A DNA stretch of 64,000 nt from JBGAPH01 sp046349955. Its GTDB lineage: Bacteria > Planctomycetota > Planctomycetia > Pirellulales > JBGAPH01. The notes beneath the pieces were generated by a model, which worked only from the letters and a program-made list of their open reading frames with translations, was not told the origin of the DNA and did no database searches. Position numbers and translations under genes: made by a program. Positions 35,132 to 43,853 of this stretch are shown one piece after another. Position 1 is the first letter of the stretch; each line of letters starts with the position of its first letter. The stretch lies in assembly GCA_046349955.1 (NCBI GenBank), contig JAXMBI010000004.1:124001-188000 (forward strand). The letters run 5' to 3'.

Positions 35132-36178
35132 TCAGGCGCTGCCTGAACGGCTCGGCGCAGTCTTGCCGTTGGCGGCGAATTCCAACGGGGTGGCAGCAAA
35201 CTCGATCTTCACCGCTTCGCCCGCGGCCGACGCCAAGAGCGCCGCCGCCAGGTTTGACTGGCTGGCCGCGCGCAGCCCGACGTACGACGTCGTGAGCCGC
35301 GGATTGACTTCGATCACGTAGTCGTCGCCACCGTCTGGATCGTCGCCGAGCACCAGATCGATACCGACATAACCGAGCGCGACCGGCAGCGCCGCCAAGG
35401 CTCGCCGTCCCAATCCAACGGCGCGGTCGGCAAGTTCCGGCGCCAGCGGCAGACTGCCGCCGAAATAGCTGAATCGGCCGTCGGTTGAAAGCCGTTGTTC
35501 ACAGGGCACAAGCGGGCAAACCACGCCCGGCCCGCACAGAAACGCGACGCTCGCAGGCAAGCCCGGGCAAAACTGTTCGAGCCGCCCAAGCACCGCCAAA
35601 CTTGCCTCGCATTGCTCGCTCCCCGCTCCCCGCTCCCCGCTCGCCACGAACCTCACGCCGGTCGAGCCTGCCCCATCGATCGGCTTCCAAACCGCGGGGT
35701 AGGGAAAGTCCCGCGGAAGCAGCTCGCGCGGCGCCAATCGCACCCCCCGTGGCGCCGGCACGCCGGCGGCCCGCAGGGCTTCGGCCGTCGCGTGCTTGTC
35801 GCTCGCCAGGGCGACGAACTCCGGGCTGGGCCCGAGTAGGCGTCCGCCCGCGTCGAGCACCGCCTGGCAGCGCTCGAGCAGATGCCCCTCGAGCTCCGGG
35901 GCAATGACGACGGTCCAATCGGCCTCGGCGGACAGAGCGCGGAACGCCGCATGGTGCTCGTCGTGCGAGGCGACGACGCGCTCTTCGCCCGGGAGGGCAA
36001 GCGACAACCGCGCATCCCGAAGCCAACTCACGCGCACGCCCGGCACGACCGCGAAGTCTGCGACGAGCGCGCTCGACATCGCCGCCCCCTCAGCGGCGAG
36101 CTTGTCCAGCGTCGAAGCGTCGGCCGCGTCGAGCAGCCCGCCGCCGGTGACGAACTCGTAGACGAAAACGTTCGTCAT
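35132..36178 (-). CDS. ATP-grasp ligase, MfnD-like
   Basis: A 348-residue ATP-grasp enzyme. The N-terminus 'FVYEFVTGGGLLD' resembles tyramine--glutamate ligase (MfnD) and related planctomycete ATP-grasp proteins. The ATP-binding lysines are in 'ALASDKHATAEALRAAGVP' (about 125-142) and 'PAVWKPIDGAGSTGV', and the metal ligands are in 'VIEVNPRLTTSYVGL' near 312. ATP-grasp ligases join a carboxylate to an amine or thiol through an acyl phosphate. Family knowledge: planctomycetes make methanofuran/methanopterin-type C1 cofactors, so a cofactor-ligase role is attractive. It is inference, as no other C1 gene is here. Confidence 0.85.
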   Translation of the reverse strand: MTNVFVYEFVTGGGLLDAADASTLDKLAAEGAAMSSALVADFAVVPGVRVSWLRDARLSLALPGEERVVASHDEHHAAFRALSAEADWTVVIAPELEGHLLERCQAVLDAGGRLLGPSPEFVALASDKHATAEALRAAGVPAPRGVRLAPRELLPRDFPYPAVWKPIDGAGSTGVRFVASGERGAGSEQCEASLAVLGRLEQFCPGLPASVAFLCGPGVVCPLVPCEQRLSTDGRFSYFGGSLPLAPELADRAVGLGRRALAALPVALGYVGIDLVLGDDPDGGDDYVIEVNPRLTTSYVGLRAASQSNLAAALLASAAGEAVKIEFAATPLEFAANGKTAPSRSGSA

Positions 36179-36262
36179 CGGCGGCGGACGTTCTATGAAA
36201 GGCAGCAGCCCAAGTGCGGGCCGGGTGGCTGGGGTCGAGCGAAGCGAGCCCCCAGCGCCCCT

Positions 36263-38257
36263 TTACCGACTCGCCGACTTAGGCGCAGACACAAAACGGT
36301 GCAACCATCCCTGCGGATGCGTCATGAAGTAGACCTCACCATTCTCATCCTCGCCGAAGCTCGCGATGGGCATCGCTACGCCCAGCGGACGGTTGGCCAC
36401 CACCTGCTTCTTGTCAAAGTCGTACTTGAGGGCCCACACCTGACCTCCCACGTAGTCGGCGTAGAGATACCAGCCGTCGAGCTCGGGCACGAGCTTGCCG
36501 CGGTAGACGTGGCCGCCGGTGATCGACTTGCCGACGTCGTGGTGATACTCGAAGATCGGCTCCACGAACTTCGGATCGGGGCCCGAGCCGTTCTCGCCGA
36601 AGGGGTGCTTGCTTTCGCGCGGATTCCAACCGTAGTTGGCCCCCTTCTCGAGCAAGTCGATTTCTTCCCAGATGTTCTGCCCCACGTCTGCGACCCAGCC
36701 CTGGCCGGTCTTCTTGTCGAAGCTCATCCGCCACACGTTCCGCAAACCGGTGGCGTAAATCTCCGGCTTGGCGCCCGCTTGGCCGACGAACGGGTTGTCC
36801 TTGGGAATGGCGTAGTTCTTGCCGCCTTCCTTGTGGTCGACGTCGATCCGCAGGATCTTGCCGAGCAGTGTGCCGGGGTTCTGGCCGTTGCCGTGCGGGT
36901 CGTTGGCGGCGCCGCCGTCTCCCAAGCCCACATACAGGTAGCCGTCGGGGCCGAACACGATCGTGCCGCCGTTGTGGTTCCAGTAGGGCTGCGGAATCCG
37001 CAGCAATTCGACTTCGCTCTTCGGATCGACCTCGGTCTTCTCCTTGTTGGCCGTGAACCGCGAAATGACCGAGGTATGCGGCGAATCGGAGGTCGTGTAG
37101 TAGACGAAGAGTTGGCCGTTCTCCTTGAACTTCGGATGGAACGCCAAGCCCAAGAAGCCCTCTTCGTTCTCCGAGTCCTTGTAGGTGACCTTGCTCTCCA
37201 TGTCGAGGAAGACCTTGAGATCGTCCTCGGTGATGTCCTGCTTGTTCGGGAACGAATAGATCGTCCCCTTCTGCGTGGCCACGAACACGCGGCCCGAGCC
37301 GTCGCCCGCATGCGTGAGCACGATCGGCCGGTCGAAGAACACGTTGGGGAAAGCCCGCTCGCTCGTCACCGACTTGAAGGGCGTTTCATCGAGCTGTGCC
37401 GCCGAAGAACCGGCGAGCGCGATCCGCGTCACCGTGCCGGCCTTCATGTCGGGCACAACCACGTACTTGGCGTCGGACGTCAGGCACAGGTCGGCCGCAG
37501 ATTGAAACTTGCCCAGCGATTCCGGTCCCCGCGTCTCGCGCGGCAGCACCCAGGTGTCGCCGGTGCTCCACTGGCTGAGGTAGATCTTGCCGTCGGGGCC
37601 CACGGCCAGGCCGTCGCCGCCGGGGAAGCCGTCGATGAGCTTGACGAACTTGCCGTCGACGAGCCGGTGCAGGTTGCCCGAGCCGAAGTCGAGCACGAGC
37701 AGGTTGCCGTCGTTGTCGAAGGTCAGGCCATTAGGGCCTTTGACCGCCGGCGACGTCTGATCGGCTACGAGCGTCACCTTGCCTTCGGGCGAAATGCTGT
37801 AGATCGCGCCGGCGTTGGAATCAGTAACGAATAGCGTGCCCTGGGCGTCGGCCACGATGTCGTTTAAGAACTTGGGTTCGCTAGGAAAGGCCTTGGCGTC
37901 TGCCAGCACCGACACTTTGCCCTGACCGTCGATCTTCAGGACTTTGGTCTTATCGGTGACGAACAGGTTCTCGCCGACAAAGATGATGCCCTTGGGGTCG
38001 TTGAGCCCCTTGGCGAAGTCGCGCGGGGCGGCCTTGCCTTCGAGGTCCACGATCACGATGCGGCCGTCGCCGTCCTTGTCGAACTCGCCGATCACGCTGA
38101 CGTAGACGTCCCCTTGCGGGCCGATCGCCGCCGACTCCGGGTTGACCAGCCCCTTGGCCAGCAGCTTGTGTTCGGGTTCGGCTTGGGCCGCGGCGGTCAG
38201 CGCGAGAGAGAGGCCAAGGGCGCTCGCGGCTGCCCGAAACGACGACGGAACGCTCAT
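36263..38257 (-). CDS. PQQ-type sugar dehydrogenase with N-terminal beta-propeller, exported
   Basis: A 664-residue protein from the ATG at 38257, which has GGAG 7 nt upstream; a TTG 6 nt earlier is less likely. A signal peptide covers about 1-26. Residues about 30-285 are an NHL/SMP-30-like propeller ('GLVNPESAAIGPQGDVYVS', 'GPNGLTFDNDGNLLVLD'). Residues about 300-660 form a glucose/sorbosone dehydrogenase-like propeller with 'GFLGLAFHPKF', 'GGTIVFGPDGYLYVGLGDGG', 'LGKILRID', 'ATGLRNVWRMSFD' and 'VADVGQNIWEEID'. Such proteins oxidise sugars with PQQ in the periplasm. The double-propeller build is common in planctomycetes, and PQQ dependence was not proven here. Transcribed alone. Confidence 0.92.
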   Translation of the reverse strand: MSVPSSFRAAASALGLSLALTAAAQAEPEHKLLAKGLVNPESAAIGPQGDVYVSVIGEFDKDGDGRIVIVDLEGKAAPRDFAKGLNDPKGIIFVGENLFVTDKTKVLKIDGQGKVSVLADAKAFPSEPKFLNDIVADAQGTLFVTDSNAGAIYSISPEGKVTLVADQTSPAVKGPNGLTFDNDGNLLVLDFGSGNLHRLVDGKFVKLIDGFPGGDGLAVGPDGKIYLSQWSTGDTWVLPRETRGPESLGKFQSAADLCLTSDAKYVVVPDMKAGTVTRIALAGSSAAQLDETPFKSVTSERAFPNVFFDRPIVLTHAGDGSGRVFVATQKGTIYSFPNKQDITEDDLKVFLDMESKVTYKDSENEEGFLGLAFHPKFKENGQLFVYYTTSDSPHTSVISRFTANKEKTEVDPKSEVELLRIPQPYWNHNGGTIVFGPDGYLYVGLGDGGAANDPHGNGQNPGTLLGKILRIDVDHKEGGKNYAIPKDNPFVGQAGAKPEIYATGLRNVWRMSFDKKTGQGWVADVGQNIWEEIDLLEKGANYGWNPRESKHPFGENGSGPDPKFVEPIFEYHHDVGKSITGGHVYRGKLVPELDGWYLYADYVGGQVWALKYDFDKKQVVANRPLGVAMPIASFGEDENGEVYFMTHPQGWLHRFVSAPKSASR

Positions 38258-38398
38258 GGACAACTCCAGCGGGGTGCGAAATGGGGCGGGACTTCGCGGC
38301 GCGTGCTGCTTGCGAAGCTAGGCAAAGTTGCCCAGGCATGATACCCAGGCCCCAGGGGCTTGCCAACCAGCGGAGGAACCCGGGAGTTCGGCCGCCGC

Positions 38399-38950
38399 TC
38401 AATTCTCCGAGGCGTCCTCGGGCCCGCCGGCGATGTTGAGCACGTCGCGGTAGAAGCGCCGCCCCGCCAGGCGCACGCAGCGCTGCCAGAGCCCTTCGTG
38501 GTCGCCAAACACGAGGTCGGTGGTGGCCGGCACCAGGTGCCACATGCCTCGGGCGATTTCCCCTTCGAGCTGTCCGGCGGCCCAACCGGCGTGTCCGACG
38601 AAGAGCCGGAACGGCTGCTCGGGCGCTTGCACCAGGCGCTCCAGGTTGTCTTTGGTGGCGGCCACGTAGACGCCGCAGGGCACTTCGAGTTCGGCCAAGG
38701 GCTCCTGGCAATGCACGGCGAGCAGTGGGCCGGAAACCGGGCCTCCCAAGTTCACCGGGAAGTCGACCTCGCAGGGGGCTTCGCTGACCTGCTTCCACAG
38801 ACTGCGCACGGTCTGTTCCACCGGGCGATTCAGCACGACGCCGAGGGCGCCCTGCTCGTTGTGCTGCAGCATCAGGACCACGGTCTGCGAGAACGTGGGC
38901 TCCGACAATTGGCCCGCCGCGACCAGCAATTGACCCTGCAACGAATGCAT
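38399..38950 (-). CDS. YqgE/AlgH family (UPF0301) protein
   Basis: A 183-residue protein of the YqgE/AlgH family. The typical start 'SLQGQLLVAAGQLSEPTFSQTVVLMLQHNEQGALGVVLNRP' fits (seen at residues 3-43), and 'GGPVSGPLLAVH' and 'FVGHAGWAAGQLEGEIARG' are the other conserved blocks. The family is widespread with no settled biochemical function; in Pseudomonas AlgH is linked to alginate regulation. The C-terminal 'VFGDHEGLWQRCVRLAG' is also typical. It is flanked by unrelated genes. Confidence 0.93.
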   Translation of the reverse strand: MHSLQGQLLVAAGQLSEPTFSQTVVLMLQHNEQGALGVVLNRPVEQTVRSLWKQVSEAPCEVDFPVNLGGPVSGPLLAVHCQEPLAELEVPCGVYVAATKDNLERLVQAPEQPFRLFVGHAGWAAGQLEGEIARGMWHLVPATTDLVFGDHEGLWQRCVRLAGRRFYRDVLNIAGGPEDASEN

Positions 38951-39139
38951 GTTCCGTGGTCCCGAACAAATGACAGGCAGTTGCCAAAACGGCAGTTTGC
39001 CTTACAGATCACCTAAGTTGCAAGGACCGTGCCGAAGCGGCAACAGCGACACAAGCGCGTGGGCGTGTGCGGCGGCCGGCAAACCTGGCCGCCCTCTGCT
39101 GCAGGAGCGAGAGGGCGAGCCAGGGGAGGGAGCGCCCGT

Positions 39140-40954
39140 TCATTTCCCGTCGCCGGCTTCGTAGAGCGGGGCGTGGGCATCTCGCAGCTTGGGCTCCTCG
39201 AACTTGAGCAACTCTCGGTCGTAGGTCATTAGGCCATTGACCTCGATCTCCACGTCGGTCGTCTGGGTGTAGACTGCCGCGGCCAGGCCCTGCTCCACCA
39301 GCGGAACGAGCTTCCCGATCAGTTCCAGGTAGGCCGCCTGCAGTTCTGGCTGAGATTTGTAGGAGCGGTAGCCCCAGTTCTTCTCGTCCTGCCAGGTGTG
39401 CTTCGGCACGGGCAGGCCGAGGCCGCCGTATTCGCCGAGCACGGCCGCCCGCGTTTCGGAGTTGGGCGGTGCGCCGGGGCCGGGATAGACGTGGATGTCG
39501 TGGGCGTCGCCGGTGCCTCGGTCGGACCAACCGCTCGCGCTAATCACCAACCGTGAGGGATCGTAGTCTTTGATCCAGTCGGTCACGCGGGCAGTGTCGA
39601 ACTGGCCCCAGCCCTCGTTGAAGGGGACCCAGAGTACGATCGAGGGGTGGTTGTAGTGCGTGTCGATCAGGGCCTTGAGCTCGACATCGTACTGCTTGGA
39701 GGACTCCGCGGTCCGCGTGATGTCGGCTTCCTCCGGCTTGATGTAGCGGTCGCCGCTGGGCATGTCCTGCCAGACAAGCAAGCCCAGCTTGTCGCACCAG
39801 TAGTACCAGCGGGCCGGCTCCACCTTCACATGCTTGCGGGCCATGTTGTAGCCCAGCTTCTTGGTCATCTCGATGTCGTACTTGAGGGCTTCGTCCGTGG
39901 GCGGGGTATAGAGCCCATCGGGCCAGAAGCCTTGGTCAAGCGGGCCGAACTGAAACACGGGCGCCCCGTTCAGGCCCAGCCGCAACACGCCCTTCGCATC
40001 CCGCACCAGCGAGCTCTTGCGCATGCCGAAATAGCTGGCGGCCGTATCGACCGCCTTGTCTCCCTGCCGGAGCGTGGCCTTCAGGTCGTAGAGGTGCGGC
40101 GAATCAGGGGTCCAAAGCTTGGCATCGGGAATGGCGAGCGCAATCGCTTCGCCGGCCTTGCCCTTGGCGGTGGCCACCGTTTTGCCCCCGTGGGTGGCGG
40201 TCAGCTCGACGACCGCGTCGTTGCCAGCTCCGGCGACATTCGCCTGCACGACGACGCGAGCGCCATCGACGTCGGGAGTGATCTTCAGGCCTTCGAGATG
40301 CGCCTGGGGCACCGGCTCGAGCCACACCGTTTGCCAGATGCCGGTGGTCGGGGTGTACCAAATGGACTCAGGCTTGCGCACCTGCTTGCCGCGGGGCTGC
40401 GTGCCGGCGTCGCTGGGGTCGAAGACGGCCACGACGATCTCTTGCGGCCCCTTCGGCTTCAGGGCCGAAGTGATGTCGAAGGAGAACGGATCGTAGCCGC
40501 CGCGATGCGTGCCGACCGAGCGGCCGTTCACAAAGACTTCGGTCTCCCAATCGACGGCGCCGAAATGGAGCAACAGCTTTTGGTCTTTCCAATCAGCCGG
40601 CACTTCGAACGTGCGGCGATACCAGAGGCGGTTCTGCTCGCCGACGAGCTTCTTCACGCCGGAGAGAGACGACTCGATCGGAAACGGCACCAAGATTTGC
40701 CCGGCGAACTCCTGCGGGCGCCCTTCGCCGCGCGGCACGATGGCGTAGTCCCACAGGCCGTTGAGGTTCTGCCAGGCCTCGCGAACGAACTGCGGCCGCG
40801 GGTATTCGGGATGCACCTTGTCGGGCGACACGTCGGCCGCCCAGCGCGTTTGCAACGGCCCCGGCACGGGCTTCCACTCGGCCGCCGAAAGGGCTGCCGA
40901 CCACAAGGCACATCCAACGAGCGCCGCCAAGGGCGACAACAGTTTCGACTTCAC
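39140..40954 (-). CDS. Glycoside hydrolase family 2 enzyme, exported
   Basis: A 604-residue protein. I choose a GTG start at 40954 with AGGA upstream, because it gives a clean signal peptide (LLSPLAALVGCALWSAALSA). Domains in order: a jelly-roll sugar-binding domain ('FVREAWQNLNGLWDYAI', 'WYRRTFEVPADWK', 'GGYDPFSFDIT'), an immunoglobulin-like domain (about 200-300), then a TIM barrel. The acid/base Glu is in 'VPFNEGWGQFD' near 446 and the likely nucleophile Glu is in 'VLGEYGG' near 508. GH2 includes beta-galactosidases, glucuronidases and mannosidases, and the exact sugar is not determinable. It fits a polysaccharide-degrading planctomycete together with the GH62-type enzyme 4 kb away. Confidence 0.93.
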   Translation of the reverse strand: MKSKLLSPLAALVGCALWSAALSAAEWKPVPGPLQTRWAADVSPDKVHPEYPRPQFVREAWQNLNGLWDYAIVPRGEGRPQEFAGQILVPFPIESSLSGVKKLVGEQNRLWYRRTFEVPADWKDQKLLLHFGAVDWETEVFVNGRSVGTHRGGYDPFSFDITSALKPKGPQEIVVAVFDPSDAGTQPRGKQVRKPESIWYTPTTGIWQTVWLEPVPQAHLEGLKITPDVDGARVVVQANVAGAGNDAVVELTATHGGKTVATAKGKAGEAIALAIPDAKLWTPDSPHLYDLKATLRQGDKAVDTAASYFGMRKSSLVRDAKGVLRLGLNGAPVFQFGPLDQGFWPDGLYTPPTDEALKYDIEMTKKLGYNMARKHVKVEPARWYYWCDKLGLLVWQDMPSGDRYIKPEEADITRTAESSKQYDVELKALIDTHYNHPSIVLWVPFNEGWGQFDTARVTDWIKDYDPSRLVISASGWSDRGTGDAHDIHVYPGPGAPPNSETRAAVLGEYGGLGLPVPKHTWQDEKNWGYRSYKSQPELQAAYLELIGKLVPLVEQGLAAAVYTQTTDVEIEVNGLMTYDRELLKFEEPKLRDAHAPLYEAGDGK

Positions 40955-41375
40955 GGCGCGAGATCCTCGGGAGCGGAGTGGGGGACTGGGGGCAGGGCCA
41001 TTTTGTGCGACGCCGGGCCCGAGGGGAACCAGGGCGGGCCAACTTTCCCGGCCGGCGCCGCCGCTCACCCGCGGAATTGGGCCGCCGAACTGGCATTGAC
41101 CGCCGTGGGGGTTCTCCTAGAATCCCCGCCGACTTTTCAGAGGATCTAGCGGTCGTAGCGGGGGGTCCGCCCGCGCAAAGTTTTCGGTTTGGTTGGGGTC
41201 TGCCGAGAATAACGGCCGACATATGCACTACGGGCAGGTGGCCGCCCCCGCGCGGCTGCTGGCACACACTCAATACTTGGTCCTTAGGGAAAGAGGACGT
41301 CGGACGCGCCCCACAAGGATGTGCCTTCTGGGCCGGCCGCCTTCTCCCCGCCTGATGCGAAGGGCTCAATACGCC
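40955..41375. other. Gap between divergent genes, possible promoter
   Basis: It lies between the GH2 gene (minus) and the lipoprotein gene (plus). TAGAAT at 41116-41121 could be a -10; a TTGACC at 41096-41101 is only 14 nt upstream, so the pair is not a good promoter. No structured RNA or small gene is evident. Confidence 0.4.
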
Positions 41376-42734
41376 ATGCGAGCTAGCATTTTTCGGTCCG
41401 CACTGTTCGCCGGCCTCCTGGCCAGCCTGACGGGTTGCCAGTCTGGGATGTCGAAGTGGAGCTTGTGGAACTTCGGCGGCGACAAGGCCAAGATCTCGAA
41501 TACGGCCAGCACCGCCGCTCCCACGCTCCCCTCGGCCACGGCCACCCCCGCCCCGACGACGGGCGGCGGCGCCACCGCGCACACGGCGTCGACCGCCGCC
41601 CCGAACGCGACGGGCGCCTACGGCGCTACGCCCGCCAGCTACACGGGTTCCGCCTATCCCACGGCCACGCCTGCCGGCTACACCGCCGGAGGCGCGGGCT
41701 ACTCGACGGGCAGCGCCTATGGCATGACCGCCGCGAACGGCGCAACGGCCGGCTCGGCCAACGGTCCGGCAAACCACTACGGCGCCGCCGGCGCCAATCT
41801 GGCCGGCAGCACGGCCTCGTACCCCAGCGCGACCACTTCGTATCCGAGCGCGACGACCACCGCCGCGGCTGCGCCGGCCGCCGGCATGGCGCAGCAGGGC
41901 GCCTACTCGAGCGAGTACCCGGGCGCGAGCTCGTCGAACAGCTATAGCGGCCAGTACGCCGGAACCCCGGCCACCTCGACCGCGCCGACCTCTTATTCGC
42001 CTGGCGCCACGAGCTGGAGCGGAACGGAGTCGAATCCGGGCGAGATGCGAACCGCCGATGCCCGCGGCAGCTTCTCGTCGAGCGCAGCGCCGAGCACGGC
42101 TTCGCTGACGCCGGCTTACGGTTCGACCAATAGCTACGGCGCGAGCAATAGCTACGGCGCGGCCCCGGCTGCGGCCGACACCGCCTCGAGCACCGCCTAT
42201 CCGGGCACGGGTTCGGCCGGCGGCTATTCGGCTTCCACCGCCCCCGGCACGGGCAACTACGCCGACGGCAGCACGATGGGGCAGAGCAGCTATCCGGCCG
42301 GCGCCGGCGGCGAGTACTCGCCGGGCAACACCGGCTACACTCCTCCGGGGGTGAGCCCCTACCAGTCGCCGGCAGCCACGCAGAGCGCGGCCCCCTCGAC
42401 CGGCCGCAACGCGGCGCCCTATCGCCCCGGCAGCACCACCGATTATCCGAAGGCCACCAATCCCACGCGGGTGAGCTCGGCCAGCCCGGCCGCCGCTCAG
42501 CCGGGAGTTGTGCCGGCGGCCTACGAGTTGAATGGCGCCGCCAGCACTTCGACCGCCCAGCCCGCCTCGGTGTACCCGAGCTCGTCGACCGGGGCTTATG
42601 GCTCGGCCGCGGCGCCGAGCAGCAGCTATGGGGCGAGCGCGGCCGCCCCGTCGGCCTCGAGCTATCCGAGCGCGAGCAGCGGCTACGCCCCGCAGAACGC
42701 CAGCCCGATGCCGAACACGTCGTCGTGGCAGTAA
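41376..42734 (+). CDS. Low-complexity Ala/Ser/Thr/Tyr-rich lipoprotein
   Basis: A 452-residue protein from the ATG at 41376. The frame upstream to 41193 would precede the signal peptide. Residues 1-24 are a signal peptide ending in a lipobox (LASLTGC). The rest is almost free of charged and large hydrophobic residues, dominated by Ala, Ser, Thr, Gly, Pro and Tyr. Irregular repeats such as 'YGASNSYGA', 'ATTSYPSATT' and 'SYGASAAAPSASSYPSAS' appear. No domain is visible. Such regions are probably unfolded linkers or surface coats; function is unknown. A strong hairpin terminator follows. Confidence 0.8.
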   Translation: MRASIFRSALFAGLLASLTGCQSGMSKWSLWNFGGDKAKISNTASTAAPTLPSATATPAPTTGGGATAHTASTAAPNATGAYGATPASYTGSAYPTATPAGYTAGGAGYSTGSAYGMTAANGATAGSANGPANHYGAAGANLAGSTASYPSATTSYPSATTTAAAAPAAGMAQQGAYSSEYPGASSSNSYSGQYAGTPATSTAPTSYSPGATSWSGTESNPGEMRTADARGSFSSSAAPSTASLTPAYGSTNSYGASNSYGAAPAAADTASSTAYPGTGSAGGYSASTAPGTGNYADGSTMGQSSYPAGAGGEYSPGNTGYTPPGVSPYQSPAATQSAAPSTGRNAAPYRPGSTTDYPKATNPTRVSSASPAAAQPGVVPAAYELNGAASTSTAQPASVYPSSSTGAYGSAAAPSSSYGASAAAPSASSYPSASSGYAPQNASPMPNTSSWQ

Positions 42735-42763
42735 GGAGTTAGCTGGCTGTCGGCCGGCGAAAG

Positions 42764-42812
42764 CAACGAAATACTGGGCCGCGGCTGGAGTTCCAGCCGC
42801 GGCCTTTCGTTG
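42764..42812 (+). terminator. Hairpin terminator after the low-complexity lipoprotein gene
   Basis: A perfect 13-bp inverted repeat, 42777-42789 with 42792-42804, has a 2-nt centre and is followed by TTTCGTTGG. CAACGAA at 42764-42770 also pairs with TTCGTTG at 42806-42812, extending the stem past an internal loop. The T run is short, so strength is uncertain. Confidence 0.7.
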
Positions 42813-42914
42813 GTCAAAGGACGGCGGCGGATTAAGGCTTCCGCTTCGCCCCCGCTCGCGAAACAATGGGGCCCTTGCCCGCCGTCCCAACGAGCAGACG
42901 CACCGCAGCCGCCC

Positions 42915-43832
42915 ATGCCCTCGAACTCCGCCCAACTCGAACAGCTCCGCTGGCAGAAGTTTCCCGTCCTCGACGATGGGTTCGTCTGCCTGGTCGACGT
43001 GATGGGGGACGATCAGTCGGTGGTGCAGGCAGCCCGCGTCAGCTACGGCGAGGGGACGCGCAAGGTGTCGGACGATCGCGGGCTGATTCGCTATCTGATG
43101 CGGCACCGGCACAGTACGCCCTTCGAAATGGCCGAGCTCAAGCTGCTGGTCCGCGTGCCGATGGATTGCTGGCGGCAGTGGATTCGCCACCGCACAGCGA
43201 ACGTGAACGAATACAGCACCCGCTATTCGCTGGCGATCGACGCTGCGCAAACAACTCCGCCCAACGCCTGGCGCAGCCAGGCAGCCACCAACCGGCAGGG
43301 GAGCGGCGACTGGCTGCCAGCCGAACTCGGCGCCGAACTCTCGGCCGCCGAAGCAGAATTCCAAGACCAGGCCCGGCGGCTCTATCAGCAGCGGATCGAG
43401 CGCGGCGTGGCCCGCGAGCAAGCCCGCAAGGATCTGCCGCTCGCCACGTACACCGAGGCCTACTGGAAGGTCGACCTCCACAACCTGCTGCACTTCCTGG
43501 CGCTGCGGATGGACTCGCACGCCCAGCTCGAGATCCGGCAATACGCCACGACGATCGGCCAGCAAATCGTGCAGCCGCTGTTCCCGCTTGTTTGGGAGGC
43601 GTTTGTCGACTACCGGCTGGAAGCCCTGCATCTCACGCGGCTCGAGATCGGCGTCATCAATCGCCTGGCTGCTGCGCTCGCCGCCGCGGGGCAGGGGCAG
43701 GCCGGGGAGGCCGAGTTTCTGGCCGCTCAAGACCCGAGTTGGCAGGAGTTGGCGCGCTGCCGCGAGCGCGATGAATGCCGCGAAAAGCTCGTGCGGCTGG
43801 GGCTGCTGATGGTCGACGCGCCGGCGACGTAG
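42915..43832 (+). CDS. thyX: Flavin-dependent thymidylate synthase
   Basis: Makes dTMP from dUMP using methylenetetrahydrofolate and FAD. The product is 305 residues from the ATG at 42915; a frame to 42810 would add a basic stretch before the conserved start. The ThyX signature RHRTANVNEYSTRYS is at about 90-104, matching the RHRxxSxNE motif with A-N for S. 'VQAARVSYGEGTRKVSDDRGLIRYLMRHRHSTPFEMAE' contains the other conserved block (about 38-75). The C-terminal ~60 residues extend beyond short ThyX enzymes. The planctomycete may lack ThyA. It follows the terminator of the lipoprotein gene and has no visible ribosome site. Confidence 0.95.
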   Translation: MPSNSAQLEQLRWQKFPVLDDGFVCLVDVMGDDQSVVQAARVSYGEGTRKVSDDRGLIRYLMRHRHSTPFEMAELKLLVRVPMDCWRQWIRHRTANVNEYSTRYSLAIDAAQTTPPNAWRSQAATNRQGSGDWLPAELGAELSAAEAEFQDQARRLYQQRIERGVAREQARKDLPLATYTEAYWKVDLHNLLHFLALRMDSHAQLEIRQYATTIGQQIVQPLFPLVWEAFVDYRLEALHLTRLEIGVINRLAAALAAAGQGQAGEAEFLAAQDPSWQELARCRERDECREKLVRLGLLMVDAPAT

Positions 43833-43853
43833 CTCAGCACGAAGCCTGGCAGA

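Noticed and set aside
21129..39093. 17-nt match CGGCAAACYTGGCCGCC at 21129-21145 and 39077-39093
   Set aside because: One-mismatch matches of this length are expected by chance in a 64 kb GC-rich window, and the copies share no further features.
40593..43730. 1045-residue frame antisense to the GH2, lipoprotein and thyX region
   Set aside because: It spans several well-supported genes on the opposite strand, is rich in Arg/Gly/Ala, and is explained by G/C-biased codons that rarely make stops in this frame.
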